NCBI RefSeq assembly: GCF_000009265.1
Contig: NC_008380.1
Coordinates: 2,981,501-3,045,500 of the forward strand
Source: Rhizobium johnstonii 3841
GTDB lineage: Bacteria; Pseudomonadota; Alphaproteobacteria; Rhizobiales; Rhizobiaceae
DNA length: 64,000 nucleotides
Reading direction: 5' to 3'
Part shown: one piece after another, positions 41,623 to 50,519 of the stretch
Numbering within the stretch: position 1 is the first letter of the stretch
How the letters are laid out: every line of letters starts with the position of its first letter
Program-made: the position numbers and the translations under genes
The notes under the pieces: model-generated
Database searches by the model: none
Seen by the model: the letters and a program-made list of their open reading frames with translations, nothing else
What the model was told of the DNA's origin: nothing

Positions 41623-42105
41623 CTATGCGATGGCGATGATCTCCAGTTCCTGGCCGCCCGTTTCCACCGCATCGCCGACAGCCTTGCCCATCAGGAGCCG
41701 CGCCACCGGGGAGACATAGGAAATGGAGCCGGCCTTCGGATCGGCCTCGTCCTCTCCGACGATGCGATAGGTCTGCACACGCCCGTCGTCGCGACGGAAA
41801 GTCACCGTGCTGCCGAAGGCGACGGTATCGATTGACGTAGCGGCAGGCATCAGCTGTGCGGTGCGAAGTCTTGCGGCTAAATAGCGGAGATCCCGCAAGG
41901 GATTGGCCGCCTGCCGCCGCCGTTCGTTCACATCTTCGATGGGGCTCGCAGCATCATAGGCCTCGCGAGCCTGCTGGAACTGTAATTCCAGAGCCTTCAA
42001 TCCCGCTTCCGTGACTAGGTTCGGATGCGGCGAAATCGGACGATCGGGCAGCAGGGTTTCCGAAGCGGTTTCAAAACTCTCTTCCTTGGTGAAAGCGACG
42101 GCCAA
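41623..42105 (-). CDS. GreA/GreB-family transcription elongation factor-like protein
   Basis: 160 aa. The C-terminal FKBP-like GreA domain (about residues 92-158) has VAFGSTVTFRRDDGRVQTYR, IVGEDEADPKAGSISYVSPV and ARLLMGKAVGDAV. The N-terminal helical part is shorter than in GreA but contains the expected coiled-coil (LKALELQFQQAREAYDAASP). Likely an accessory GreA-like/Gfh-like paralogue rather than the housekeeping GreA. Confidence 0.85.
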   Translation of the reverse strand: MAVAFTKEESFETASETLLPDRPISPHPNLVTEAGLKALELQFQQAREAYDAASPIEDVNERRRQAANPLRDLRYLAARLRTAQLMPAATSIDTVAFGSTVTFRRDDGRVQTYRIVGEDEADPKAGSISYVSPVARLLMGKAVGDAVETGGQELEIIAIA

Positions 42106-42370
42106 TCTCGAACTCCGTTTTAGCGCGATGCGGTCTTGTAGCAGACGGACAATTGCCCCAGACCTTTGTCGGACTCATACACCGACTACAGACGAACAGC
42201 CAATCTGGTCTCAACGACAGCCGCTTTTCCGGTTATGCCCAGGTAGCCTGGCAGCGTTGGGAACGTCCTGCGCTGCAAACAGAAAGTAGCGCTTGTCGTC
42301 CGCGCCTCGAACGGCAATATCCCCGACCTTTCGGTAATGCTGAACCCGCTCTGCCGGCGGTTCGACACTC

Positions 42371-42556
42371 TCATTTCGAGACGTGCTGAGGTTTGCCTTT
42401 CCTCTTGGTTGAGGCAAATTCCTCAAGCTGTTTCTCGCTCATGGATTCGACCATCTGTTTCGAGGCGCCCTTGAGTTCGCTCTTCGGCGTCTCGCCACGC
42501 TTGGCCGAAAGTGCGGCGCCTGCCGCCTTCTGCTGGGCCTTGGACTTGGCTGGCAT
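42371..42556 (-). CDS. DUF3008-family small basic protein
   Basis: 61 aa from ATG 42556. The N-terminus MPAKSKAQQKAAGAALSAKR and the ending KQLEEFASTKRKGKP match the DUF3008 family, small Lys-rich proteins of unknown function. Closely follows the DUF2945 gene. Preceded by AAGGAG. Confidence 0.8.
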   Translation of the reverse strand: MPAKSKAQQKAAGAALSAKRGETPKSELKGASKQMVESMSEKQLEEFASTKRKGKPQHVSK

Positions 42557-42594
42557 ATCGATCTCCTTTTGCTCGAACAGAACGGCCGCCGACG

Positions 42595-42804
42595 TCAAAG
42601 CTTCTTGAGTTCGTCAGGCTTGTGTGCCGCGCGCTTTCCAGATTTGTCGCTTTCGACGATATATTGCGGCTCGGCCTTCGATGCCTTCACGCTGTGGCCT
42701 TTGATCGTCGTCGGACTGCTCTGCTTCTTGACCACCCTACCCTCGGTCTTTCCCTGGCTGGTATTCCAACTTACCTCATCGCCCCTCTTTAATTGCTTCG
42801 ACAT
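42595..42804 (-). CDS. DUF2945-family protein (hypervirulence-associated TUDOR domain)
   Basis: 69 aa from ATG 42804. LKRGDEVSWNTSQGKTEGRV and the C-terminal KRAAHKPDELKKL are typical. Small SH3/Tudor-like beta protein; function unknown. An in-frame upstream extension runs into a palindromic repeat and is rejected. Confidence 0.82.
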   Translation of the reverse strand: MSKQLKRGDEVSWNTSQGKTEGRVVKKQSSPTTIKGHSVKASKAEPQYIVESDKSGKRAAHKPDELKKL

Positions 42805-42818
42805 GGCGGGCGCCCTTA

Positions 42819-42867
42819 AGAGCATCATACCGAAAGGGTAAGCGGTTTTCGGACGACATGATGCTCT
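42819..42867. repeat. Rhizobial palindromic repeat
   Basis: Arms AGAGCATCAT and ATGATGCTCT flank CCGAAAGGG ... GGTTTTCGG. This AGAGCATgATGccgaaa palindrome is a common rhizobial intergenic repeat. It lies in the leader of the DUF2945 gene, 15 bp upstream of the ATG. A degenerate relative is at 60334-60369. Confidence 0.75.
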
Positions 42868-42919
42868 GATCATCCTGTTCCAAGGAGGCTGCGGCCCGCA
42901 AGCCGCAGCCGACCGGCTG

Positions 42920-43153
42920 TCAGTTGATGGTAGCCCACTGCATCCGGACATCCCTGGCGTTCTTCGACAGATGGACGTGTGCGTCGACGTGATCGACCCA
43001 ATCGATCGGGATCAAGTGGTGCTTGCCGTCCTCCGAATCCATCTTTGTCAGCTTGATGCGGGTGGTGCCATCGAGATGATCGACTGTGCCGACATGGGTG
43101 CCGTCGGCAGCCCGAACTTCCATATGTTCACGGATCTGCTCTGCGGAAATCAT
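42920..43153 (-). CDS. DUF2171-family protein
   Basis: 77 aa from ATG 43153 with GAGGAAA upstream. REHMEVRAADGTHVGTVDHL and KLTKMDSEDGKHHLIPIDWV are the DUF2171 pattern, a PRC-barrel-like small protein common in rhizobia and often stress-inducible. Neighbours are further stress-type small genes. Confidence 0.82.
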   Translation of the reverse strand: MISAEQIREHMEVRAADGTHVGTVDHLDGTTRIKLTKMDSEDGKHHLIPIDWVDHVDAHVHLSKNARDVRMQWATIN

Positions 43154-43191
43154 CGTTTCCTCCTTTGCATCATTGTCAGATACGAAGCGGC

Positions 43192-43216
43192 AACAACGTG
43201 GAGCGGACTTGGTTCC
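43192..43216 (-). promoter_or_regulatory. Candidate general-stress sigma (EcfG/RpoE2) promoter
   Basis: GGAAC (43216-43212) and TT (43193-43192) are separated by 18 bp, fitting the rhizobial RpoE2 consensus GGAAC-N18/19-TT. It lies about 40 bp upstream of the DUF2171 gene start. A single short match, so only suggestive. Confidence 0.35.
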
Positions 43217-43234
43217 AAACACGAGCGACGGTGT

Positions 43235-44191
43235 TCAATCAGCAGTCACGTCCCAGTTGTCATCCGGGTTGAAGGTCCTGATGCCATCAGCTATTTTTTC
43301 GGTCTGCCGGCCGAGATCGGCCTGGTAGACGGTGCCGTTCGCGTTCACTGCGAAGGTGTGCATGCCGGTTTCGCCATATCGGATCGGCCAGGCGATCATT
43401 GCGAATCCTGCGATCATGTTGCCGTTGATCACATAATCGAACTTTCCGCCGGCGATGTTCGGCCCCTGGCTGTCGATAATCCTGTAGCGATAGCCGTAAT
43501 AGCCCTCGCCGGCCTTCGCCTTATCAAGTGCCGCATCGTCTTCGAGGGCATTGCCCGCCGGGCTATCACCTTCGCCCGGATCAGGCGACCAGTAGAGACC
43601 ATCGGTTTTGCCGTCGCTGCTGATTAGTTTCTGGGCATATTCCAGGACGCCGTCACCGTCGCGGTCGGCGGAAGCATATTCCCTTTGGGCATCGACATAG
43701 GCCCGCATCGTGTCGATGGTCTGCAATTCGTTCTCGCCGACGCGACGATTGATGATCTCCTCGAACCCGGCATAGGTGTCGAAGGCCCATTTGCCATCGT
43801 CGCCCTTCGCGATCGGAAATGGCAGAGGCCATAATTTGTCGCCGATCTCGATGATCTTGCGGCCATCGACGTCCTTCACGACGATCTTCTTCTTCGTGCC
43901 GTCCCGGATCTGTGCGTAGGTGTCCATCACTCCTTCGCCTGCCTTCGCTTTCGCCGCATCAATTCCCAGCAGCGCCGCGAACTTGTCGAAATCATCAGCC
44001 GACAAGGCCGCCTTGAAGGCGTCGACGGCTTGTTCCGGCGTCTCGAATACCGGGGGATCGCTCTGCGAAGCGAAGCCCGAGATGACGGTCGCATCGGATG
44101 GCTCTGCCGCAGATGTCGGAACCGGATTGGTGGCGAGAGCCGCAAGAGCGAACACAGAACCCAGAAGCATGTTTCTGACTGATTTGGTCAT
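43235..44191 (-). CDS. DUF2950-family secreted protein
   Basis: 318 aa from ATG 44191. Signal peptide MTKSVRNMLLGSVFALAALA with cleavage near TSAAEP. FETPEQAVDAFKAALSADDF, KLWPLPFPIAKGDDGKWAFD, YYGYRYRIIDSQGPNIAGGK and MIAWPIRYGETGMHTFAVN are DUF2950 signatures. Periplasmic, function unknown. DUF2950 commonly sits beside DUF3300, as here, and the two likely act together. Confidence 0.88.
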   Translation of the reverse strand: MTKSVRNMLLGSVFALAALATNPVPTSAAEPSDATVISGFASQSDPPVFETPEQAVDAFKAALSADDFDKFAALLGIDAAKAKAGEGVMDTYAQIRDGTKKKIVVKDVDGRKIIEIGDKLWPLPFPIAKGDDGKWAFDTYAGFEEIINRRVGENELQTIDTMRAYVDAQREYASADRDGDGVLEYAQKLISSDGKTDGLYWSPDPGEGDSPAGNALEDDAALDKAKAGEGYYGYRYRIIDSQGPNIAGGKFDYVINGNMIAGFAMIAWPIRYGETGMHTFAVNANGTVYQADLGRQTEKIADGIRTFNPDDNWDVTAD

Positions 44192-44211
44192 GACTTTCCT
44201 CCTTCTTTCGG

Positions 44212-45618
44212 TCACCGACGACCGCCGCCGCGGCCACCGCCACCGCGGCCACCGCCACCGCCAGCGCGGCCGCCGCCACCGCCGCGCATTTCTCTACCGC
44301 CGCCGCGATTGCTCCCGGCCATGGCCTGTCTGCCGCGGTTGGACTGCATCTGCGCGCGCCTGCCGCTGTCGACCTGACCGAGGGCTGAAGGCTTTCTGGG
44401 CCGGTTGTCGACCCGGGCCGCTGGCTTCGCCTTTGCGACCGGACGTTTGGCGTTGCCCCCGGACCTTGCCTTTTCGCCAGCTCTGTTCGTCGTCCTCGCG
44501 TCGGGCCTGCGGTTCTGCGCGGCCTGCGCTGCCTTCCCGCCGCCAGGTGCCGCTCCCGTGTTGCCTGCCTTGTTGCGGGAAGCATTGATCCTGTCCGCAT
44601 CGATCTTGCTCTTGCGGACATCGTTGACGCTGATTTTGCCCGGCTGGTTGCGGATCGTGTTCGCACGGTCGTTGCCTCTAGCTCCGACCCTGTTGCCGGC
44701 ATTCGCCTCGATACTGCTCCGGAAGGAGTTGCGATCGATATTGTTGAACTGCGCGCCGTCGAACCCGATCTTGCTGCGGTCGACATTCTTCCAGTCGACG
44801 TCGTTGATATTCACTTTGCCGTTGATGTTGTTGAGGCAATTGTTGCAGTCGATATCGACGTTGCCGTTCCAGCGCCCGCCCCATACGCCCCAACCGTTCC
44901 AGTCGACCGCAGCAGCCCAAACCGCTCCTGTCACCACGCCCGCAAAAAAGGTGGCGGTCGGATAGTAGTAGTTCGGATACGGCTCTGAATAGTAGCCGAT
45001 AGGCTCAGCCGCATAGTTTGGTTCATACAACATCTCCGGCGCATACTGCGGAACGTAGATCTTGTCAGGACTGGCGGAGACGATCACGACGTTGTCGTTC
45101 TCCTGGCTGACCTTGATCTTGTCGTCAGTCTTGATGATGCCGTCGGCGACCGCTTTGTCGCGCAGTTGCTGTATGGCGATCAGAACGTCCTTCTGCTGGA
45201 CGGAGAGCGCCTCTCCGAGCGACTGCGTCCAGTCCAGATCCTCGCTCATCATCGTGACGATCTGGGGATAGTTCAGCAGCGATACGATGCTGCCGTCCCA
45301 CGTCGTCTTCGGCTTGAGTTCGGGCTGCTTCTTCAAGGTTTCGAGAAACCGGGCTGCTTCCACGACCTGCAGCGGATAGAGCGACGCCGATGTGACGAGC
45401 GCGACCAGTTCGTCCGGATAAAGTGCAATCCGCGCCACCAGGATCTCGAGTTCGTCCTCACTCAGCGGCGCCGGCGCGTCGTCTTCCGTCGCCGCGGCGG
45501 GACTGGAAGCGGTCGGCTCCTGCGCGGCGGCGATCGGCGTCGGATGTGGCGAAAACGGGAAGCCTGCAAAAGGCAGGAACAGGCCCGTGGCGAGTAACAA
45601 TGCGTGAGGTCTAGCCAT
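44212..45618 (-). CDS. DUF3300-family secreted protein with Gly/Arg-rich tail
   Basis: 468 aa. Signal peptide ends near PIAAAQEP. The DUF3300 domain (about residues 50-240) includes LVARIALYPDELVALVTSAS and LLNYPQIVTMMSEDLDW. A Trp/Gly/Asn-rich bridge (WNGWGVWGGRWNGNVDIDCN) and a basic, Ala/Arg-rich middle lead to a C-terminus almost purely RGG (GRAGGGGGRGGGGRGGGRR). Extracytoplasmic; the tail could bind nucleic acid, lipid A or polyphosphate. Upstream leader has a hairpin and an operator palindrome; 20 bp precede the DUF2950 start. Confidence 0.88.
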   Translation of the reverse strand: MARPHALLLATGLFLPFAGFPFSPHPTPIAAAQEPTASSPAAATEDDAPAPLSEDELEILVARIALYPDELVALVTSASLYPLQVVEAARFLETLKKQPELKPKTTWDGSIVSLLNYPQIVTMMSEDLDWTQSLGEALSVQQKDVLIAIQQLRDKAVADGIIKTDDKIKVSQENDNVVIVSASPDKIYVPQYAPEMLYEPNYAAEPIGYYSEPYPNYYYPTATFFAGVVTGAVWAAAVDWNGWGVWGGRWNGNVDIDCNNCLNNINGKVNINDVDWKNVDRSKIGFDGAQFNNIDRNSFRSSIEANAGNRVGARGNDRANTIRNQPGKISVNDVRKSKIDADRINASRNKAGNTGAAPGGGKAAQAAQNRRPDARTTNRAGEKARSGGNAKRPVAKAKPAARVDNRPRKPSALGQVDSGRRAQMQSNRGRQAMAGSNRGGGREMRGGGGGRAGGGGGRGGGGRGGGRR

Positions 45619-45685
45619 CTCAAATCCTCCTTGCGGTCAGACATAGTGTGTAGGCTGTCGACTATTGTATCTTCGCTCGTGCCGC

Positions 45686-45709
45686 ATCCTCCTCCGAGTG
45701 GAGGAGGAT
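45686..45709. other. Perfect hairpin in the DUF3300 leader
   Basis: ATCCTCCTCC-GAGT-GGAGGAGGAT: a 10-bp perfect stem with a 4-nt loop, about 70-90 nt upstream of the DUF3300 ATG. One arm resembles a Shine-Dalgarno sequence. Could be an RNA control element or an intrinsic structure between transcripts. Confidence 0.45.
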
Positions 45710-45796
45710 TGATAGCTAAACATCGGCCAAGCCGTCTTTTGCTCCATATCTATAGCAAAGACAGCTCCAAGCGTAGTCGCGGGGCTGATCTGGGAC

Positions 45797-45815
45797 GTAT
45801 GTTACAGTAACACGC
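45797..45815. promoter_or_regulatory. Shared 19-bp palindrome, copy 1 (upstream of DUF3300)
   Basis: GTATGTTACAGTAACACGC: core TGTTACAGTAACA is a perfect 13-bp dyad. It differs at three positions from the perfect copy at 53421. Located about 180 bp upstream of the DUF3300 start. Confidence 0.65.
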
Positions 45816-45973
45816 TTACAAAAGCGGAGTTCAGCGCGCTGGCTAAAATCGACTGCAGGCCGCTTGATCACGAAGTCAAGGGCATGGACCACTGCCTCCC
45901 TTGAAGGCGACATGGCACGCCAATTATCAGTCACCGCGAGGGCGCGGTTGACGGCTAAAATATCGGCCAAGCC

Positions 45974-45992
45974 GTAGGTTACCAGAACCTAC
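45974..45992. promoter_or_regulatory. Shared 19-bp palindrome, copy 2 (upstream of gene at 46069)
   Basis: GTAGGTTACCAGAACCTAC, self-complementary over both outer 7-bp halves and 15/19 identical to the copy at 53421. Immediately followed by another dyad, ACAGTATCATACTGT (45991-46005). About 80 bp upstream of the plus-strand gene. The rest of 45619-46068 holds no supported gene; short direct repeats (ATCGGCCAAGCCGT) occur near 45721 and 45962. Confidence 0.55.
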
Positions 45993-46068
45993 AGTATCAT
46001 ACTGTCTAGTTTAACTTATCGATGCTGTAGTTCTCGGTCTTGGCCTTCGACCACTGGGAGGTAACGTC

Positions 46069-46533
46069 ATGGCTGAAAGTGAAAAGTCAAATCCTCAGAT
46101 GCTTAGCGCGGAAGAATTGAGACAGAAAGCTCTGGAACTGCAGCTGGTAGAAATGCAGCGTGATGACAAAGTCAAAGCGCGTGAAGCAAAAAAACACGCG
46201 GAGTTCGTCGATGACTTCTTCCGCAAACACGTCGGCGACAAGGAACGTGACATTATCAGGCGCGTCGTCATGAAGGCAGCCGCCGACGGCAAATCCGAGG
46301 CCATGGTCTATAGCTTTCCGTCGAGCTTCTGCACGGATAGCGGCCGCGCGATCAACAGTGCCCGGCCAGAGTGGCCGACGACGCTTCAAGGAAAAGCCAA
46401 GGAAATATATGATCTTTTCGTCGAAGTGGCCCGGCCTCACGGCTACAAGCTGAAAGCAATGGTCATCAGTTTTCCGGGCGGCATGCCGGGCGACATCGGC
46501 TTCTTCCTGAACTGGGAGGCACCAGTCGGCTAG
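46069..46533 (+). CDS. Conserved hypothetical protein
   Basis: 154 aa, preceded by GGGAGG. N-terminal charged helix (EELRQKALELQLVEMQRDDK) then an alpha/beta domain ending FPGGMPGDIGFFLNWEAPV. Soluble, no signal peptide. No family named with confidence. Carries the shared palindrome in its upstream region. Confidence 0.7.
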   Translation: MAESEKSNPQMLSAEELRQKALELQLVEMQRDDKVKAREAKKHAEFVDDFFRKHVGDKERDIIRRVVMKAAADGKSEAMVYSFPSSFCTDSGRAINSARPEWPTTLQGKAKEIYDLFVEVARPHGYKLKAMVISFPGGMPGDIGFFLNWEAPVG

Positions 46534-46731
46534 GCCGCTACGCAACTATGCGGTTCGTCAGCCATGGGTTAGGTCGGCGCATCAGCGCCCGCGGTCAACC
46601 CTTCGGCTGATGCTGCTTGGCAAGACCATCTTCGTCAAAGCCCAATCTGCGCCCAGTCTGGAGCGATCGGAGGCTACCCACTGGTAGCCTGGGTTCGCTT
46701 CGGCAGATGAATGAATTTCCGGGGGGGTGGC

Positions 46732-48450
46732 ATGCTTCAAAGTTTTCATATGCCGATATTCAGGGGTCTGGAGGGATTTCGCGCGGACTGGCTGCGAAGC
46801 GATATTCCTGCGGGGCTGTCGATTGCAGCTGTCGGCCTGCCGAGTGCGATCGCTTATCCCGCCATCGCCGGCCTCCCCCCGGAAACCGGGATATATGCGA
46901 GTATCGTCGCGCCCGTTGCCTACGCTCTGTTCGGGCCGTCGCGGCTATTGGTGGTCGGGCCGGACGCCGGGACCATGGCGGTTCTCGCGGCGGTCATAGG
47001 AACTGTCATCGCCGCGCAACCTGCCGGCACATCAGCCGATCCGGTTGCAATCGCCTCTGCCCTGGCGCTCGGCGTCGGAGCCTTCTATTTTGCAGCACGG
47101 CTGCTGCGGCTGGGCGTCCTCGCAAGCTTTCTATCCCGCCCGATTCTAGTCGGCTTCTTTGCCGGCGTATCCATCTCCATTCTTGTCGGGCAGATCGGCC
47201 GCTTTACCGGGGTGCGTATCGAGTCCGACGGTCTCCTGCCGCCGATTGCCGAGATCATTCGCAAGAGTGCCTTGATCCATTGGCCGACATTGCTGTTCGG
47301 GCTCGCCATGTTCGCACTGTTGTGGATCGTGAAAGCCACGCGGCTGCCTGTACCAGGACCCGTCGTCGTTGTCGTCGTTTCCGTCATTCTCTCCGCCATC
47401 TTCAACTTTGAAGCCGCAGGCATCCGCGTCGTTGGCGATCTCCCCACCGGGCTGCCGTCATTCTCCCTCGATGCATTCTCTCAAATGCCCATGGACAGGA
47501 TCGTGCTTGGGTCGGCAGCCGTCTTTCTGATCAGTTTTGGTTCGAGTATCGTCGCCGCACGAAGCTTCGGGGCGCGCTCCGGCGAGGAGGTCGACGCCAA
47601 CCGGGAACTTATCGGGCTGGGCGCGGCGAACATCGCCCCCGGTCTGTTTGGTTCATTTCCCATCGCCGTGTCCGACTCGCGTACAGCGATCAATCTTGCA
47701 GTCGGCGGCAGATCGCAAGCAGCCGGTCTCGTTTCCGCCGTGACCCTGATGGCGGCGCTACTGTTCTTGAATGACGCCCTGCGCATCCTGCCGATCCCTG
47801 CCCTGGCGGCGATCCTGGCGGCAGCCGCAATCAGCCTGATCGACGTCAGCGAGTTGAGAAAGATATGGCACATCAGCCGCATGGAGTTCGTCTTTGCCCT
47901 GATCGCCATGTTCGGAGCCATCAGCTTCGGCGTGCTGAACGGCGTCATCGTCGCGATTGCCGCAACCCTGATCTATCTCCTGCGCAAGACGATGTTTCCG
48001 AAAGACACGCTTCTCGGCCGCATTGCCGGACGCGATGGCTTCTACGACATGCAGCGGTTTCCGGAGGCCCGGGGCATTCCAGGCATCGCCATATGTCTCG
48101 TCCAGGGCAATCTGCTGTTTTACAACGCCGATTATATCAGCATCCGGCTTCGCGCCATCGCTGACGGCCTGCCGGCCGAAACACGCTGGTTCATCCTCGA
48201 CGCCAGCGCCATTGCGCATATCGACAGCACCGGAGCCGCAGCACTCGATGCCGTGCAGGCAAACCTCTCCGGGCGGGGCATCGCTTTCGGCGTCGCTCAC
48301 CTGAACGCCGAGGTCACGGAGCTGCTGGCGCGCGCCGGCGTCGTCGACGGCATCGGAGCAGGAAAGTTCTTTGACGACACGGAGGACGCGCTGCGCGCCG
48401 CGCGCCTGGGGGAAGAAAGCGACCGGCCTTTGGCCGGAGGTCATCAGTGA
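46732..48450 (+). CDS. SulP-family anion transporter with STAS domain
   Basis: 572 aa from ATG 46732, behind GGGGGGTGG. About 11 membrane segments: the SulP start DWLRSDIPAGLSIAAVGLPS, IAGLPPETGIYASIVAPVAY, and RSFGARSGEEVDANRELIGL with GSFPIAVSDSRTAINLAVGG. C-terminal STAS domain (about 430-545) with LDASAIAHIDSTGAAALDAV. Proton- or sodium-linked uptake of sulfate, bicarbonate or a related anion. Followed closely by PPK2. Confidence 0.92.
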   Translation: MLQSFHMPIFRGLEGFRADWLRSDIPAGLSIAAVGLPSAIAYPAIAGLPPETGIYASIVAPVAYALFGPSRLLVVGPDAGTMAVLAAVIGTVIAAQPAGTSADPVAIASALALGVGAFYFAARLLRLGVLASFLSRPILVGFFAGVSISILVGQIGRFTGVRIESDGLLPPIAEIIRKSALIHWPTLLFGLAMFALLWIVKATRLPVPGPVVVVVVSVILSAIFNFEAAGIRVVGDLPTGLPSFSLDAFSQMPMDRIVLGSAAVFLISFGSSIVAARSFGARSGEEVDANRELIGLGAANIAPGLFGSFPIAVSDSRTAINLAVGGRSQAAGLVSAVTLMAALLFLNDALRILPIPALAAILAAAAISLIDVSELRKIWHISRMEFVFALIAMFGAISFGVLNGVIVAIAATLIYLLRKTMFPKDTLLGRIAGRDGFYDMQRFPEARGIPGIAICLVQGNLLFYNADYISIRLRAIADGLPAETRWFILDASAIAHIDSTGAAALDAVQANLSGRGIAFGVAHLNAEVTELLARAGVVDGIGAGKFFDDTEDALRAARLGEESDRPLAGGHQ

Positions 48451-48468
48451 AGGGACATGGAGGAAGTG

Positions 48469-49302
48469 ATGAACAAACGGCAGGACGACGACACAGAAGT
48501 AGACGAAAAGAAAGGCAAGAAGTCCTGGAAGTACGACAAGGAAATCGTAAAGCTTCAGGTCGAGCTCGCGCATCTGCAGGCCTGGGTGAAGAAATCCGGC
48601 GCTCGCATCGTGATCATCTTCGAGGGTCGGGATGCTGCCGGCAAAGGCGGGATGATCAAGCGAATTACCGAGCGCGTCAGTCCACGGGTCTTTCGCGTCA
48701 TCGCGTTGCCGGCTCCGACCGATCGCGAAAAGACGCAAATGTATATGCAACGCTACATCGCGCATATGCCCGCCGCGGGCGAAATCGTCATATTCGATCG
48801 CAGTTGGTACAATCGCCCCGGCGTCGACCGGGTGATGGGATTCTGCTCCGAGAAAAAGGCCCGGCGCTTTCTCGAGCTGGCTCCCGGTTTCGAGGCCTCG
48901 ATCGTCGAAAGCGGCATCACTCTGCTGAAGTACTTCCTGACGGTCGGCGAGGAGGAACAGGATCGGCGCTTCAGACGGCGGATCGACGATCCGCTGCGGC
49001 AGTGGAAACTCAGCCCGATGGATGTCGAGTCGTACCAACGGTGGTGGGACTACACGGTTGCTTACGACGAGATGATCCGGGCGACGGACCGCCAGCACGC
49101 TCCATGGTGGATCGTGCCGTCAGACGACAAGAAGCGCGCGCGCATCAACTGCATCTCGCACATCCTGAAGTCGATTCCGTACGAAACGATGAAGTTCAAC
49201 GCACCGGATCTTGGGAAACGTCAAAAGCGGCCCGCTGCCTATGTCGAAGACAAAAGCATCCGGCGTTTTGTGCCGGATGTGGTCGCAGAGCAGATGCAAT
49301 AA
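48469..49302 (+). CDS. ppk2: Polyphosphate kinase 2 (PPK2 family)
   Basis: 277 aa from ATG 48469 with GGAGG upstream. Walker A IIFEGRDAAGKGGMIKRI, IALPAPTDREKTQMYMQRYI, and Walker B/lid IVIFDRSWYNRPGVDRVMGF; C-terminal RINCISHILKSIPYE. Transfers phosphate between polyphosphate and nucleotides; sequence and length fit class I PPK2. It is 18 bp downstream of sulP and likely co-transcribed. Confidence 0.93.
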   Translation: MNKRQDDDTEVDEKKGKKSWKYDKEIVKLQVELAHLQAWVKKSGARIVIIFEGRDAAGKGGMIKRITERVSPRVFRVIALPAPTDREKTQMYMQRYIAHMPAAGEIVIFDRSWYNRPGVDRVMGFCSEKKARRFLELAPGFEASIVESGITLLKYFLTVGEEEQDRRFRRRIDDPLRQWKLSPMDVESYQRWWDYTVAYDEMIRATDRQHAPWWIVPSDDKKRARINCISHILKSIPYETMKFNAPDLGKRQKRPAAYVEDKSIRRFVPDVVAEQMQ

Positions 49303-49409
49303 TTGAAGCCGCGGGGGGGGACGCCGCCGCAATTTCAGGAGGAAGGCCCGCGCCCGGAACAGCAGCGGCTGTCCGGCGCGGTGATGTTATCAATCAACAG
49401 GAGTGTGTG

Positions 49410-49742
49410 ATGATCCATCCATCGATCCGTGTGCTGTCTGTCGCTATTGCCTGCATTCTTCCCTTGGCCGGCATATCCGTTTCGCAAGCGCAGGCGGGCG
49501 AGCCGTTCGAACAATTTCCGATGGTCATAACCTGCGAATATAAAGGCCTGCACCAAGCCTTCTATTTCACGAGATTGGATGCTGATGGTATGGCCACCTA
49601 CATCAACCCGAGCAAGCTTGCCGGAACGATATCGGTCAGCGGTACAGCTAAAGCGTTGGGTGAATCAATCGGCGGAAGTTGCTTGGGTAAAACACTTAAA
49701 GAGCTCAGGGCGTCGGGACAAGCTCGCGACCTAAAGCCCTAG
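49410..49742 (+). CDS. Small secreted protein of unknown function
   Basis: 110 aa from ATG 49410, with CAGGAG upstream. Signal peptide (MIHPSIRVLSVAIACILPLA, cleavage near AQAGEP). The mature part has two Cys (TCEYKGL and GGSCLGKTL), probably one disulfide. No family recognised. Confidence 0.7.
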   Translation: MIHPSIRVLSVAIACILPLAGISVSQAQAGEPFEQFPMVITCEYKGLHQAFYFTRLDADGMATYINPSKLAGTISVSGTAKALGESIGGSCLGKTLKELRASGQARDLKP

Positions 49743-49920
49743 CAACCTTCCCTTCCGGGTGTCATGGATCCCCATGCAGCAATCGACGACCCGATCCGGC
49801 AGGAGGGAGGCTGCACCTGCATACTCAATTTTAACGTTCGGACAACAGGACCTGGTCGAGAAGTCCGTCAAGCACCGTCATTGAGGTTCGTCGTGATTCG
49901 GAACGACAAAGGAGGCAAAG

Positions 49921-50448
49921 ATGACCGCAGAGATTGAGCGAAAATATCTCGTCGTAAACGATAGTTGGCGGGACCACGCTTCCAAAGGCGGCGCATTCTG
50001 CCAGGGCTACCTGCTGGCGAGGAAAAACCGCTTCGTACGGGTTAGGATCATCGATAAGGCACACGCCGTCCTCACCGTTAAACTCCGGACCGGGCGCCTG
50101 CGCCGCGAGGAGTTCGAATATGAGATTCCCTATGCCGATGCCCTCGAAATGATCGCCTTTGCAACAAGTGTGGTGGAGAAGACCCGCTATGAGGTGACGC
50201 ATCGTGGCTGCCTTTGGGAGGTGGACGTCTACAGTGGCGTCCACGACGGATTGGTTGTCGCAGAAATCGAGCTTGCCGACGAAAGCGACCAACCTCCCCG
50301 CCCGCCGTGGCTCGGCCCGGAAGTGACCGGAAATGCCGCATTTTCCAATCGTACGCTCGCAATGCTCGTGCAACGCAACGACTACCGCAGCCGGAATGTA
50401 TCCAGGCTGCAACCTGATGGGCAGCCTTCCCAAAGGAGGGAACAATGA
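49921..50448 (+). CDS. CYTH-domain protein (inorganic triphosphatase-like)
   Basis: 175 aa; AAAGGAGG precedes the ATG. CYTH signature EIERKYLVVNDSW at residues 4-16 (ExExK), RVRIIDKAHAVLTVKLRTG and EEFEYEIPYADALEM, plus WEVDVYSGVHDGLVVAEIEL. The family hydrolyses tripolyphosphate or acts as class IV cyclase; near PPK2 a polyphosphate-related role is reasonable. Confidence 0.9.
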   Translation: MTAEIERKYLVVNDSWRDHASKGGAFCQGYLLARKNRFVRVRIIDKAHAVLTVKLRTGRLRREEFEYEIPYADALEMIAFATSVVEKTRYEVTHRGCLWEVDVYSGVHDGLVVAEIELADESDQPPRPPWLGPEVTGNAAFSNRTLAMLVQRNDYRSRNVSRLQPDGQPSQRREQ

Positions 50449-50519
50449 GTGCCTTGGTAACGGGCGGCAGTTCCTCCATGCCGGGTTGAAAGCAAAGACC
50501 TGAAGCTAACGCATCGGAG

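Noticed and set aside
45716..45970. 84-aa minus-strand open frame in the DUF3300 leader region
   Set aside because: It spans the operator palindrome, uses a TTG start and resembles nothing; more likely non-coding.
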